64,000 bases of DNA from CAWFKS01 sp963816435 (GTDB lineage Bacteria; Pseudomonadota; Alphaproteobacteria; Rhizobiales; Rhizobiaceae). The notes under the pieces were generated by a model. That model was not told the DNA's origin, did no database searches, and saw only the letters and a program-made list of their open reading frames with translations. The stretch spans positions 186,001 through 250,000 of the forward strand of contig CAWFKS010000012.1 in NCBI GenBank assembly GCA_963816435.1, written 5' to 3'. This document shows, in pieces, positions 13,871 through 22,972 of this stretch. Numbering within the stretch: position 1 is the first letter of the stretch; every line of letters begins with the position of its first letter. A program made the position numbers and the translations under genes.

Positions 13871-15426
13871 CGATGCTTCTCCGGTGCGTTGAAGCTGGCC
13901 TTGTAGCTGTCGCTCTCGCCGCCGCGACGGTCCTCGATGCGGAAGATGAAGCCGGTGAAGCCGGGCTTCACGACGTCGGCGGGCTGCGACACGAAGACCT
14001 TCATTTCCTTCAGCCGGTCGGGCTCCAGCTCCACCATCATGGAGTGTCCTGCCGCCACGTCGCTCTGCTCCGTCGACATCGTCGCACCTGGCAGGCCCTT
14101 GAGCGACAGGTAGACCGTGCGCTGCTCGGGAACCATGTTCAGAAGCTTGAGGGTGTAGCCGTTGCGGATCGAGCCGTCAGACAACACGACATATTGCGGG
14201 TTGCGGTCGTGCAGCACGTTGAGCTCGAGCCGGTCGCGCGTGAAAAGCGCGAACAGGAGCACGACGCCGACCAGCGACCAGGCGCCGAAATAGACGAAGG
14301 TGCGCGGCCGGAAGATCTTGCGGACGTGGAAGTGAGCCACACCATCGATCAGGTGGCCGTTGGCACCGCGCACCTTGGTCGGATCGATCGCATGCGCGCC
14401 GTTGTCTGTCGCCAGCGCCATGTTGGCGTTGTAGTCGTTGAGCGTGGCATACGAGATCAGGCCGCGTTCCTTGCCGGTCTTGTCCATGACCGCGTCGCAC
14501 GCGTCGATGCACAGCGCGCAGGTGATGCATTCGAGCTGCTGGCCGTCGCGGATGTCGATGCCCATCGGGCATACCGCCACGCAGGCGTTGCAGTCGACGC
14601 AGTCGCCGACCACCTGGCCCGCGGCGGCCGCCTTCTTGGCATGGCGCGAACGGGGCTCGCCGCGCCAGTCGTTGTAGGTCACCGTCAGCGAATTCTCGTC
14701 GAGCATCGCCGCCTGGATGCGCGGCCACGGGCACATGTAGGTGCACACCTGCTCGCGCATCAGGCCGCCGAACGTGTAGGTCGTGGCCGTCAGGACGCCG
14801 ACCGTCATGTAGGCGACGGGCGCGGCCTGCCCGGTGAAGAAGTCGATGAACAGCGACGGCGCGTCGGCGAAATAGAAAATCCAGGCGCCGCCGGTCGCCA
14901 CCGCGATCAGCAGCCAGATCGAATGCTTGGCGACCCGCAACGCGACCTTGCGCGCCGACCACGGCGCGGCATCGAGCTTCATGCGGGCGTTGCGGTCGCC
15001 CTCGACGGCGCGCTCCACGACCAGGAACAGGTCGACCCACACGGTCTGCGGGCATGTGTAGCCGCACCAGGCGCGGCCGACGGTAGATGTGATCAGGAAC
15101 AGGCCGATGCCCGCCATGACCAGCATGCCGGCGACGAAGAAGAACTCCTGCGGCCATATTTCGATGAAGAAGAAGTAGAAGCGCCGGTTGGCGAGGTCGA
15201 TCAGCACGGCCTGGTCGGGGGCGAAGGGCCCGCGGTCCCAGCGGATCCACGGCGTCAGATAATAGATGCCGAGCGTGATCGCCATGATCAGCCACTTGAA
15301 GCGCCGGAACTGGCCGGAAGCCCGCTTCGGGAAGATCTTCTTGCGCGGCGCGTAGAGCGGCTGGCGCACCTTGGCGGCGTTGACCGGCTGCGCCTCGATG
15401 CGTTCGATTTCTGTCTGGTTCAACAT
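13867..15426 (-). CDS. ccoG: cytochrome c oxidase accessory protein CcoG/FixG
   Basis: A 519-residue membrane iron-sulfur protein. Several membrane segments surround motifs AWCGYTCPQTVWVDLF and REQVCTYMCPWPRIQ; two ferredoxin-type clusters follow at CVDCNACVAVCPMGIDIR and CITCALCIDACD, and an Ig-like FixG C-terminal domain ends the protein. CcoG is thought to reduce copper for the oxidase. The start is set at ATG 15426 (MLNQTEIERIE); an upstream in-frame extension to 15540 would run across the FixK box. First gene of ccoGHIS. Confidence 0.94.
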   Translation of the reverse strand: MLNQTEIERIEAQPVNAAKVRQPLYAPRKKIFPKRASGQFRRFKWLIMAITLGIYYLTPWIRWDRGPFAPDQAVLIDLANRRFYFFFIEIWPQEFFFVAGMLVMAGIGLFLITSTVGRAWCGYTCPQTVWVDLFLVVERAVEGDRNARMKLDAAPWSARKVALRVAKHSIWLLIAVATGGAWIFYFADAPSLFIDFFTGQAAPVAYMTVGVLTATTYTFGGLMREQVCTYMCPWPRIQAAMLDENSLTVTYNDWRGEPRSRHAKKAAAAGQVVGDCVDCNACVAVCPMGIDIRDGQQLECITCALCIDACDAVMDKTGKERGLISYATLNDYNANMALATDNGAHAIDPTKVRGANGHLIDGVAHFHVRKIFRPRTFVYFGAWSLVGVVLLFALFTRDRLELNVLHDRNPQYVVLSDGSIRNGYTLKLLNMVPEQRTVYLSLKGLPGATMSTEQSDVAAGHSMMVELEPDRLKEMKVFVSQPADVVKPGFTGFIFRIEDRRGGESDSYKASFNAPEKHR

Positions 15427-15526
15427 GTCTTCTGGTCCCGGGCGGTGGGAGTGACGGCCGCGACGAGCCACGGTGGCCGTCGGGAAGTGCTTGGTGCGCT
15501 TGTCGCGCTGCAGCGCACAAGCGACC

Positions 15527-15540
15527 TTGATCGAAGTCAA
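15527..15540. promoter_or_regulatory. FixK/FNR box upstream of ccoGHIS
   Basis: TTGATCGAAGTCAA matches TTGAT-N4-(G/A)TCAA, the site bound by FixK/FnrL proteins. Its centre is about 107 bp before the ccoG start, so a start site near 15492 would fit activation from -41.5. FixK itself is encoded at 23444-24112. Confidence 0.75.
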
Positions 15541-15554
15541 ACTCCAGAAATGAC

Positions 15555-15581
15555 GAAGGCCCGGCGCATGGCCGGGCCTTC
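15555..15581 (-). terminator. hairpin after ccoNOQP
   Basis: GAAGGCCCGGC, a 5-nt loop and GCCGGGCCTTC form a perfect 11-bp stem 44 bp past the ccoP stop and just upstream of the ccoG FixK box. No T-run follows, so it may be a weak terminator or mRNA-stabilising hairpin separating the two operons. Confidence 0.55.
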
Positions 15582-15624
15582 TTCCGCTCGTCGGTCGCCC
15601 CGGGGAATCTCCCCGCCTGGGTAT

Positions 15625-16489
15625 CTATTCCCCGCCGCCGAGCGAATGCACGAACACCGAAAGCTCCTTGACCGTCGTGTCGCCGAGCCGCGCCTGCCAG
15701 GCCGGCATGACGCCGTTCCTGGGAGCGCGAACCTGACGCATCACCGCGTCCTCGCCCGCTCCGTAGAGCCAGATCGCGTCGGCCAGGTTCGGCGCGCCGA
15801 GGTCCTTGTTGCCCCGCCCGTCCTCGCCGTGGCAGGCCGCGCAATTGTCGGCGAAGATCTGGGCGCCGGCTTGTGCCGCCGCCGCGTCCGATGCCTTGCC
15901 GCTGAGCGACATCACGTAGGACGCCACCTGCCTGATCTGCTCCGGCTGAAGCACGTCGGCAAACGACGGCATCTCGGAGACGTGTGTCTCGTCATCGGCG
16001 GCGTAGCGGATGCCGTGCGAGACCGTCTGGTGGATCTCCTCGATGCTGCCGCCCCACAGCCATTCGTCGTCGTTGAGGTTGGGATAGCCGATGCCGCCCT
16101 GCGCGCCCGAGCCGTGGCATTGCGTGCAGTTCACCTTGAAGGCTGCGGCGCCGGCGGCCGCAGCGAAGCGGCGCAGACTCCTCGTTGGCCATGATGTCCG
16201 GCAGCGAGGAATTGGCGATAGCCGCCAGCTTGTCGGCCTGCGCGGCCTGCGCCTCGCTCAGCGACTGCGCCAGCTCCGCCCGGCTGGAATAGCCGAGCAC
16301 GCCGCGCGTGGCGGAGTGGATCAGCGGCCATGCCGGGTAGGCGATCGAGTAGCCGATGGCGAACACGATCGTGGCGTAGAAGCTCCACACCCACCAGCGT
16401 GGTAGCGGATTGTTGAGTTCCTTGATGCCGTCCCACTCGTGCCCGGTCGTCTCGACGCCGGACACCTCGTCAATGTGTTTCGTGCTCAT
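15625..16489 (-). CDS. ccoP: cbb3 oxidase subunit III, dihaem cytochrome c (one frameshift)
   Basis: Membrane-anchored dihaem cytochrome c that receives electrons for cbb3 oxidase. Start MSTKHIDEVSGVETTGHEWD, then the conserved GIKELNNPLPRWWVWSFY leading into the membrane anchor. An apparently extra base at 16176-16178 separates the N-terminal part (SSLPDIMANEE) from LRRFAAAAGAAAFKVNCTQCH, which carries the first haem site; the second is CAACHGEDGRG. Axial methionines lie in methionine-containing segments downstream (VSEMPSFAD, GVMPAW). Corrected length is about 287 residues, normal for FixP. Confidence 0.92.
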
Positions 16490-16491
16490 TT

Positions 16492-16641
16492 TCAGTCGTC
16501 CTTAAGCGGGATCTGGGCGGCGTCATGGGCTTGTTGCTTGGCGCCGGGCCGGAAGACGAACAGCACCGCGCCTACGAAGAAGGCGGTCATGCCGAGCAGC
16601 ACCCAACTGTCGGCGAATTCGCGCAGCCAGTGATAATCCAT
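16492..16641 (-). CDS. ccoQ: cbb3 oxidase small subunit CcoQ/FixQ
   Basis: A 49-residue protein, MDYHWLREFADSWVLLGMTA then one membrane helix ending VLFVFRPGAK, and a polar tail. Size, single helix and position between ccoO and ccoP identify CcoQ, which stabilises the oxidase complex. AGGAG stands a few bases before the ATG, and only 2 bp separate its stop from the ccoP start. Confidence 0.9.
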   Translation of the reverse strand: MDYHWLREFADSWVLLGMTAFFVGAVLFVFRPGAKQQAHDAAQIPLKDD

Positions 16642-16652
16642 GGCGGTTCTCC

Positions 16653-17384
16653 TCAGCGGTAGCCGGCGGCATCGTCGTAGGTCGAGAAATCGACCAGCGT
16701 GCCGAGCATCTGCAGGTAGGCGATCAGCGCATCCATCTCGGTGAGCCGCGTCGGATCGCCGTCGAAGTCGCCGAGCTTCGCCTTGGGGTAGCGCTCCTCC
16801 ACGCCGGACGTGTCGGCGTTCGGGTCCGCCTGGGCCCGCAGGTCCGCATTGGCGTTGGCGATGTCCTCGTCGGTGTAGGGCACGCCGACGTCGCGGTTGG
16901 CGATCAGCTGGGTCGAGAAGTCGTTGATCTCCAGATCCGTGTTCTTGAGGAACGAGTAGCTCGGCATGATGGATTCCGGCACCACCGAGCGTGGCTCGGT
17001 CAGGTGCTCGACGTGCCACTCGTTGGAGTAGCGGCCGCCGACGCGGGCGAGATCGGGTCCCGTCCGCTTCGAGCCCCACTGGAACGGGTGGTCGTACATC
17101 GACTCCGCGGCGAGGCTGTAGTGGCCGTAGCGCTCGACCTCGTCGCGGAAGGGCCGGATCATCTGCGAGTGGCAGAGATAGCAGCCTTCCCGGATGTAGA
17201 TGTTGCGCCCGGCCAGCTCGAGCGGTGAATAGGGACGCATCCCCTCCACCTTCTCGATCGTGTTCTGGAGGTAGAACAGCGGCGCGATCTCGACGATGCC
17301 GCCCACCGTCACCACGGCAAAGGACGCGACCAGCAGCAGCGTGGCGTTCTTTTCCAGAATGGCGTGTTTGTCGATCAAAGCCAT
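16653..17384 (-). CDS. ccoO: cbb3 oxidase subunit II, monohaem cytochrome c
   Basis: A 243-residue membrane-anchored cytochrome c. After one N-terminal helix comes the haem site REGCYLCHSQMIRPF; the axial methionine is in the MPSYSFL region. It carries electrons from CcoP to the CcoN haem-copper centre. Located 11 bp after ccoN and 11 bp before ccoQ; the family length is 240-245 residues. Reading frame intact. Confidence 0.96.
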   Translation of the reverse strand: MALIDKHAILEKNATLLLVASFAVVTVGGIVEIAPLFYLQNTIEKVEGMRPYSPLELAGRNIYIREGCYLCHSQMIRPFRDEVERYGHYSLAAESMYDHPFQWGSKRTGPDLARVGGRYSNEWHVEHLTEPRSVVPESIMPSYSFLKNTDLEINDFSTQLIANRDVGVPYTDEDIANANADLRAQADPNADTSGVEERYPKAKLGDFDGDPTRLTEMDALIAYLQMLGTLVDFSTYDDAAGYR

Positions 17385-17395
17385 AATGGCTCTCC

Positions 17396-19033
17396 TTATT
17401 CAGCAGGCTGCATGGCAGGCGCACGGCCGCCGATAGGTTCTTCTTCGCGGCTGCGGCCGAGGATCGTCATCCAGACGTTCCACGCCATGACCAGGCCGCC
17501 GCTCAGGTAGAGGACGCCGCCGAGTGCGCGCACGATGTAGTAGGGCTTCATCGCGGCCACCGATTCGGCGAACGAGTAGACCAGGAAGCCCTGCTCGTCG
17601 TATTCGCGCCACATCAGGCCCTGCTGGATGCCGGACACCCACATCACTGCCGCGTAGACGACGATGCCGAGGGTGGCGAGCCAGAAGTGCCAGGTGACGA
17701 GCCGCAGCGAGTAGAGGCGGTCGCGGTGCCACAGCTTCGGAACGAGGTAGTAGACCGCGCCGAAGGTGATCATGCCGACCCAGCCGAGTGCGCCGGAGTG
17801 CACGTGGCCGATCGTCCAGTCGGTGTAGTGCGACAGCGAGTTGACCGACTTGATGGACATCATCGGACCCTCGAAGGTCGACATGCCGTAGAAGGCCACC
17901 GCCAGCACCATCATGCGGATGATCGGATCCGTCCGGAGCTTGTCCCAGGCGCCCGACAGCGTCATCAGGCCGTTGATCATGCCGCCCCAGGAGGGCATCC
18001 ACAGCATCACCGAGAACACCATGCCGAGCGTCTGCGCCCAGTCGGGCAGCGCGGTGTAGTGCAGGTGGTGCGGGCCGGCCCAGATGTAGAGGAAGATCAG
18101 CGCCCAGAAGTGGATGATGGACAGCCGGTAGGAGTAGACCGGACGGTTCGCCTGCTTCGGGATGAAGTAGTACATCATGCCGAGGAAGCCGGCCGTCAGG
18201 AAGAAGCCGACCGCGTTGTGGCCGTACCACCACTGGGTCAGTGCGTCCTGCACGCCCGAGAACAGCGAGTAGCTCTTGGAGCCGAAGAAGGAGACCGGCA
18301 CCGCCAGGTTGTTGACCACGTGCAGCATCGCGATGGTCACGATGAAGGACAGGTAGAACCAGTTGGCGACGTAGATGTGCGGTTCCTTGCGCTTGAAGAT
18401 CGTGCCGAGGAAAACGATCAGGTAGGCGACCCAGACCAGCGTCAGCCAGATGTCGACATACCACTCCGGCTCGGCGTATTCGCGGCTCTGGGTGATGCCC
18501 AGAAGGTAGCCGGTGGCCGCCATCACGATGAACAGCTGGTAGCCCCAGAACACGAACCAGGCGAGGTTGCCGCCGAACAGACGGGCGCGCGAAGTGCGCT
18601 GCACGACGTAGAAGGAGGTGGCGATCAGCGCGTTGCCGCCGAAGGCGAAGATGACCGCCGACGTGTGCAGCGGCCGCATGCGCCCGAAGTTGAACCACGG
18701 TTCGACGTCGAGATCGGGGAACGCGAGCTGCAGGGCGATGATGACACCGACGAGGAAGCCGGTGACGCCCCAGAACACGGTGGCGATGGTGCCGTACCGT
18801 ATCGGCCCGTCCATGTAGCCGTTGGTGTCGGCCGCCAGCGGAATGCGTGCGGCCTCCGCCGTCTCGGCGCGGCTGAAGCTGGTGCGGCGCAGCAGGAAGA
18901 TGGCCGTCGCCAGCATCAGGAAGAAGAGGATCCACATGTGCGCCTGGAACGCCGAATCTTGCGCGAAAGCGGCGGCCACGAGCGCCAGGAATGTGGCTAG
19001 CCCGACGGCTATGATCTCGGTGCCAAATTTCAT
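17396..19033 (-). CDS. ccoN: cbb3-type cytochrome c oxidase catalytic subunit I
   Basis: A 545-residue haem-copper oxidase subunit with about 12 membrane segments. Histidine ligands of the haem b and haem b3/CuB centre lie in RPLHTSAVIFAFGGNAL, WWYGHNAVGFFLTAGFLG, GPHHLHYTALPDW and DWTIGHVHSGALGW, all as in FixN. It reduces oxygen to water with very high affinity, supporting respiration at low oxygen. First gene of ccoNOQP; the promoter region (19034-19213) is shared with divergent hemN and contains a FixK box. Confidence 0.97.
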   Translation of the reverse strand: MKFGTEIIAVGLATFLALVAAAFAQDSAFQAHMWILFFLMLATAIFLLRRTSFSRAETAEAARIPLAADTNGYMDGPIRYGTIATVFWGVTGFLVGVIIALQLAFPDLDVEPWFNFGRMRPLHTSAVIFAFGGNALIATSFYVVQRTSRARLFGGNLAWFVFWGYQLFIVMAATGYLLGITQSREYAEPEWYVDIWLTLVWVAYLIVFLGTIFKRKEPHIYVANWFYLSFIVTIAMLHVVNNLAVPVSFFGSKSYSLFSGVQDALTQWWYGHNAVGFFLTAGFLGMMYYFIPKQANRPVYSYRLSIIHFWALIFLYIWAGPHHLHYTALPDWAQTLGMVFSVMLWMPSWGGMINGLMTLSGAWDKLRTDPIIRMMVLAVAFYGMSTFEGPMMSIKSVNSLSHYTDWTIGHVHSGALGWVGMITFGAVYYLVPKLWHRDRLYSLRLVTWHFWLATLGIVVYAAVMWVSGIQQGLMWREYDEQGFLVYSFAESVAAMKPYYIVRALGGVLYLSGGLVMAWNVWMTILGRSREEEPIGGRAPAMQPAE

Positions 19034-19119
19034 TTTATGTCCCCGAAAACGGAAATGCGTTGGCGGACCACGCCATGCGGGCCGCGCCGCACCTTTTCGG
19101 GATCGCCGGCCATGCTGCT

Positions 19120-19133
19120 TTGATCTGCGTCAA
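19120..19133. promoter_or_regulatory. FixK/FNR box shared by ccoN and hemN
   Basis: TTGATCTGCGTCAA fits the FixK/FNR consensus and sits almost midway in the 180-bp divergent region: 87 bp before the ccoN start and 81 bp before the hemN start. One dimer could serve both directions; no second box was seen. No AT-rich -10 stands out on either side. Confidence 0.8.
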
Positions 19134-19213
19134 AGCCGTTCCGCGCTGCAGCAAGGAAACGGTGGAGACGGCCGCGAAAGCCCCTCGCGGACGGAAGCAG
19201 AAGGACGCATGCC

Positions 19214-20594
19214 GTGACCCGCTCCCCCGCCTACGACGCCCTGCCGGACCCGCGACTGATGAGCCGGCTGGAGGAGTCGGTGCCGCGCTACACGAGCTAT
19301 CCGACGGCGCCGCATTTCCATGCGGGCATCAACCCGGACATCTATCGTGGCTGGCTGGAGAACGTGACGCCGGGCGAGGGCATCTCGCTCTACGTGCACA
19401 TCCCGTTCTGCGACCGGCTGTGCTGGTTCTGCGCCTGCCACACCAAGCAGACGCGCCGCTACGAGCCGGTGGCCAAATACCTGGAGGCGCTGAAGGGCGA
19501 AGTGGCGACGGTCGGTCGCCTGATCGGCGGCAGGGCGCCGGTGCGCGCGGTGCATTTCGGCGGCGGTTCGCCGACCATGCTCAAGCCGGCCGACATGATC
19601 GCGTTGGACCGGGCGATGCGTGCCGCCTTCGATTACCTGCCCGACGCCGAGGTGAGCGTCGAGATCGACCCCAACGACATGGACGACTGCCGTTTCGACG
19701 CGCTCGCCGAAATCGGCATGACGCGCGCCAGCTTCGGCGTCCAGGACTTCGACCCGAAGGTCCAGGCTGCGATCAATCGCGAACAGACCTTCGAGCAGAC
19801 ACGCGAGGCGGTCGAGGGCGTGCGCTCACGCGGCGCCCGCTCGGTAAATCTCGACCTGCTCTACGGGCTGCCGCACCAGACGCTGGACAGCGTCGCTGCC
19901 ACCGTCGAACAGGCGCTGTCGCTGGAGCCGGACCGCGTGGCGCTGTTCGGCTACGCCCACGTGCCGTGGTTCAAGAAGCACCAGACGATGATCCGCGAGC
20001 AGTGGCTTCCGGACGCGGCTGCGCGCTATGCGCAGTCGCAGCGCGCCGCCGACATCATCGTTGAGAGCGGCTACGACGCGATCGGCTTCGACCATTTCGC
20101 CCTGCCCGGGGATTCGCTTGCGGTTGCCGCGCGCGAAGGGCGGCTTCACCGCAATTTTCAGGGCTATACCGACGACGAGTGCCCGACGCTGGTCGGCCTG
20201 GGCCCCTCGGCCATCGGCCGCCTGCCGCAAGGCTACGTGCAGAACATGCCGGCCACCGGCCAGTACGAGGCACTGGCGGGCGAGGGCAAGCTCGCCACGG
20301 TACGCGGCATTGCCCTCACCGACGAGGACCAGGCCCGGGCCTGGGTGATCGAGCGCCTGATGTGCGACTTTGCCCTCGACCTCGGAGAGGTGGAGCGTCG
20401 CTTTGGAGATGTCGGCAGAGACATTGCAATCGAGGCTCGCCGCACCGCCGCCGCCGACATGGACGGGCTGTGCCGCTGCGAGGACGATGACTTCGCAGTG
20501 ACGGAGATGGGGCGCCCGCTCGTGAGGACGCTCGCCGCGCGGTTCGACACCTATCTCAGGTACCGGCCAGGCACGGCACTCCGTCGCGGTCTGA
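19214..20594 (+). CDS. hemN: oxygen-independent coproporphyrinogen III oxidase (one frameshift)
   Basis: Radical-SAM enzyme converting coproporphyrinogen III to protoporphyrinogen IX without oxygen, so haem for the cbb3 oxidase can be made in microaerobiosis. N-terminal SVPRYTSYPTAPHFH, the cluster motif CDRLCWFCACH in the CxxxCxxC(x)C form of HemN, the glycine-rich HFGGGSPTML, and GVQDFDPKVQ follow family order. Start is GTG 19214, since the nearby ATG is followed at once by a stop. Near 20556-20560 one extra base diverts the tail; the other frame gives GTGQARHSVAV and TGA at 20592-20594, a typical HemN end. Uncorrected, the frame runs on into fixL. Confidence 0.93.
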
Positions 20595-20747
20595 GTCGCC
20601 GCGTCCGCACGTCCGGTAGACGCACTGGCCTCCGGCGAGGGTCTCTGCGCGATCCGAAGGTCGTGGGGCGTTTTTCCGTTTCTCTTGTTGTCAAACGAGG
20701 CACGGTCCTGCAAAGGCTCTGCAGATCGTCAAATCTGAATACGAGCC

Positions 20748-22253
20748 ATGTTCCGTTATCGGCCGGATCTTGCAGGCGAAAGCGCCCCAACCAGCGGATC
20801 TCCTGCCATCGGCTACGCGGCCGCTCTCGGCGGGGTTGCCGCGGCGCTTCTTCTGCACCTGGCACTGGAGCCGTGGCTTCATGGCGCGGCATTGCTTCTG
20901 CTGCTGCCTCTCGCCGTGCTCTTGGCGGCCATGGTGGGTGGCGGCGCGGCAGGGTTTTCGGCGCTCGCGCTCGCCTGCCTCGCAATAGCGCTGGCGGAGA
21001 TGAGCCACGACGCGATCGTATTGACGGTCTTCCCGGTTCTTGCGTCGCTGCTGTCGGCTACCATCATGGTCTATGTCGGCGCCGCGTTCGGGGATGCGCG
21101 GCAGGCCAGGCGCACCGTCAGCGACCAGCTTGCCGCGCGAGACGAGCATTTGCGCTCGATCCTCGACACCGTGCCCGATGCGACCGTGGTGATCGACGCT
21201 GCCGGCATCATCATTTCGTTCAACCGCGCGGCGATCAGGCAGTTCGGCTATTCCGAGGCCGAGGCGATCGGCAAGAACGTCTCGATGCTGATGCCGCAGC
21301 CGTACAAGCGCGAGCACGACGCATACCTCGAGCGTTATCTCACCACCGGAGAGCGTCGCATCATTGGCATCGATCGCGTCGTGGTGGGGCAGCGAAAGGA
21401 CGGCTCGACCTTCCCAATGAAGCTCGCGGTGGGCGAAATGCACGCGTCGGGCCAGAAATTCTTCACCGGCTTCATTCGCGACCTGACAGAGCGCGCCGAA
21501 TCGGAGGAGCGCCTTCAGGAGATACAGTCGGAACTCGCCCGACTGGCGCGCCTCAACGAGCTGGGCGAGATGGCCTCGACGCTCGCCCACGAACTCAACC
21601 AGCCGCTGTCGGCGATCGCCAATTACGTGCAGGGCTGCACGCGCCTGCTCGAACGCCTCGACGACGACGTGGCCACCCGCATGCGCGAGGCGCTAGAGGA
21701 GACGAGCCGGCAGTCGTTGCGTGCGGGCAACATCATTCGCCACCTGCGCGAGTTCGTGACGCGCGGCGAAACGGACAAGGGGCCGGCCGACATCCGCAAG
21801 CTGGTCGAGGAAGCTGGCGCCCTGGCGCTGGTCGGCTCGCGCGAGCTCGGCGTTCGCACCGTCTTCGACTTCCAGGCCGGCGACGACCCTGTCGTGGTCG
21901 ACCAGATACAAATCCAGCAGGTCTTGACGAATCTGATGCGCAACGCGATGGAAGCCATGCGCGAAAGCGACCGGCGCGAGCTCGTGGTGCGCACTCTCGC
22001 GGCGGCCCCCAACATGGTCGCCGTCGAGGTCGCCGACACCGGCAAGGGCGTGCCGGCCGAAGTGGCGGCACAGCTCTTCAAGCCCTTCGTCACGTCCAAG
22101 GCCGGCGGAATGGGCATCGGCCTGTCGATCTCGAAGCGGATCGTGGAGGCCCACGGGGGCGAGATGACGATGTCGCCCAACGAGATGGGCGGCGCGACTT
22201 TCCGCTTCACGCTGCCGACAATGAACGAGCAGGAGCACCGTGATGGCATCTGA
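20748..22253 (+). CDS. fixL: oxygen-sensing histidine kinase FixL
   Basis: A 501-residue sensor kinase. N-terminal membrane segments (about 22-115), then a haem PAS domain whose proximal ligand is His190 (KREHDAY) and distal arginine Arg210 (GIDRVVVGQRKDG); their 20-residue spacing equals His200/Arg220 of Bradyrhizobium FixL. The kinase core has phospho-acceptor His281 in STLAHELNQPLSAI and ATP-binding boxes NLMRNAMEAM, DTGKGVP and GMGIGLSIS. When haem is oxygen-free it phosphorylates FixJ. The 3' end overlaps fixJ. The 153 bp upstream of it (20595-20747) hold no clear FixK box or terminator. Confidence 0.95.
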   Translation: MFRYRPDLAGESAPTSGSPAIGYAAALGGVAAALLLHLALEPWLHGAALLLLLPLAVLLAAMVGGGAAGFSALALACLAIALAEMSHDAIVLTVFPVLASLLSATIMVYVGAAFGDARQARRTVSDQLAARDEHLRSILDTVPDATVVIDAAGIIISFNRAAIRQFGYSEAEAIGKNVSMLMPQPYKREHDAYLERYLTTGERRIIGIDRVVVGQRKDGSTFPMKLAVGEMHASGQKFFTGFIRDLTERAESEERLQEIQSELARLARLNELGEMASTLAHELNQPLSAIANYVQGCTRLLERLDDDVATRMREALEETSRQSLRAGNIIRHLREFVTRGETDKGPADIRKLVEEAGALALVGSRELGVRTVFDFQAGDDPVVVDQIQIQQVLTNLMRNAMEAMRESDRRELVVRTLAAAPNMVAVEVADTGKGVPAEVAAQLFKPFVTSKAGGMGIGLSISKRIVEAHGGEMTMSPNEMGGATFRFTLPTMNEQEHRDGI

Positions 22254-22857
22254 CGTCGTGGTCCACATCGTCGACGACGAGGAGCCGGTCAGGAAGTCGC
22301 TAGCCTTCATGCTGACCATGGCGGGCCATGCCGTGCGCGTCCATGAATCGGCCACGGCCTTCCTCGAGGTCGCGCAGGGTCTCGAAAACGCAGTTCTCGT
22401 GACCGACCTCAGGATGCCCGACATGAGCGGAGTCGATCTCCTGCGCCGCCTGCGGGAGATGGACGCCGCGCTTCCCTCCATCGTCATCACCGGCCATGGC
22501 GACGTGCCGATGGCGGTTGAGGCGATGAAGGCCGGTGCGATGGACTTCATCGAGAAGCCGTTCCAGGACGAGCTTATCCTCGATGCGCTGAAGCGGGCCG
22601 CGGCGGAACTGGAGCAGCAGCACAGAGGCCAGGACGTCGGCGCCATCCGCGGACGCATCGCCCAGCTCACCGAGCGCGAGCGGCAAGTCATGCGTGGCAT
22701 CGTCGCCGGTCTGCCCAACAAGACGATCGCCTACGATCTCGACATTTCGCCCCGCACCGTCGAGGTCTATCGTGCCAACGTCATGGCCAAGATGCAGGCA
22801 AGGAGCCTTCCGGAGCTGGTGCGCATGGTTCTTGCATCGGGCGAATCGCTTTCCTGA
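22243..22857 (+). CDS. fixJ: response regulator FixJ
   Basis: Two-domain NarL/FixJ-family regulator of 204 residues from ATG 22243 (a GTG directly before it is an alternative start). Receiver domain HIVDDEEPVRKSLAF with phospho-acceptor Asp55 in VTDLRMPDMSG, the switch threonine in VITGHGD and lysine in EKPF; then a LuxR-type HTH (LTERERQVMRGIVAG, PNKTIAYDLDISPRTVEVYRA). It overlaps fixL by 11 bp. Its probable target is the fixK promoter, where a FixJ-like sequence is visible at 23338-23358. Confidence 0.95.
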   Translation: MASDVVVHIVDDEEPVRKSLAFMLTMAGHAVRVHESATAFLEVAQGLENAVLVTDLRMPDMSGVDLLRRLREMDAALPSIVITGHGDVPMAVEAMKAGAMDFIEKPFQDELILDALKRAAAELEQQHRGQDVGAIRGRIAQLTERERQVMRGIVAGLPNKTIAYDLDISPRTVEVYRANVMAKMQARSLPELVRMVLASGESLS

Positions 22858-22881
22858 ACTCCTATTCCAGGTTGCAAGGGT

Positions 22882-22895
22882 TTGATCTGGCTCAA
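22882..22895. promoter_or_regulatory. FixK/FNR-like box upstream of the fixT-like gene
   Basis: TTGATCTGGCTCAA differs from TTGAT-N4-GTCAA at one position. Centred at 22888.5, it predicts a start site near 22930 with TAGCTT at 22918-22923 as the -10. This supports the TTG at 22973, rather than an in-frame TTG at 22922 upstream of the predicted start site, as the first codon of the next gene. Confidence 0.6.
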
Positions 22896-22972
22896 GGCGC
22901 AAGTCGGCCGCCGGTCCTAGCTTGCTGACCCGGCTCCCGGAGCCGCATCATTGGTTCAGGAGCCGCCCGTCC

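Noticed and set aside
19214..22243. A 1009-residue hemN-to-fixL fusion
   Set aside because: The C-terminal part is fixL read out of frame. One extra base near 20558 explains the missing hemN stop, and the normal HemN ending appears in the other frame.
22922..22972. An upstream TTG start for the fixT-like gene
   Set aside because: It would lie before the transcription start predicted from the FixK-like box and lacks a ribosome site; TTG 22973 has AGGAG at good spacing.
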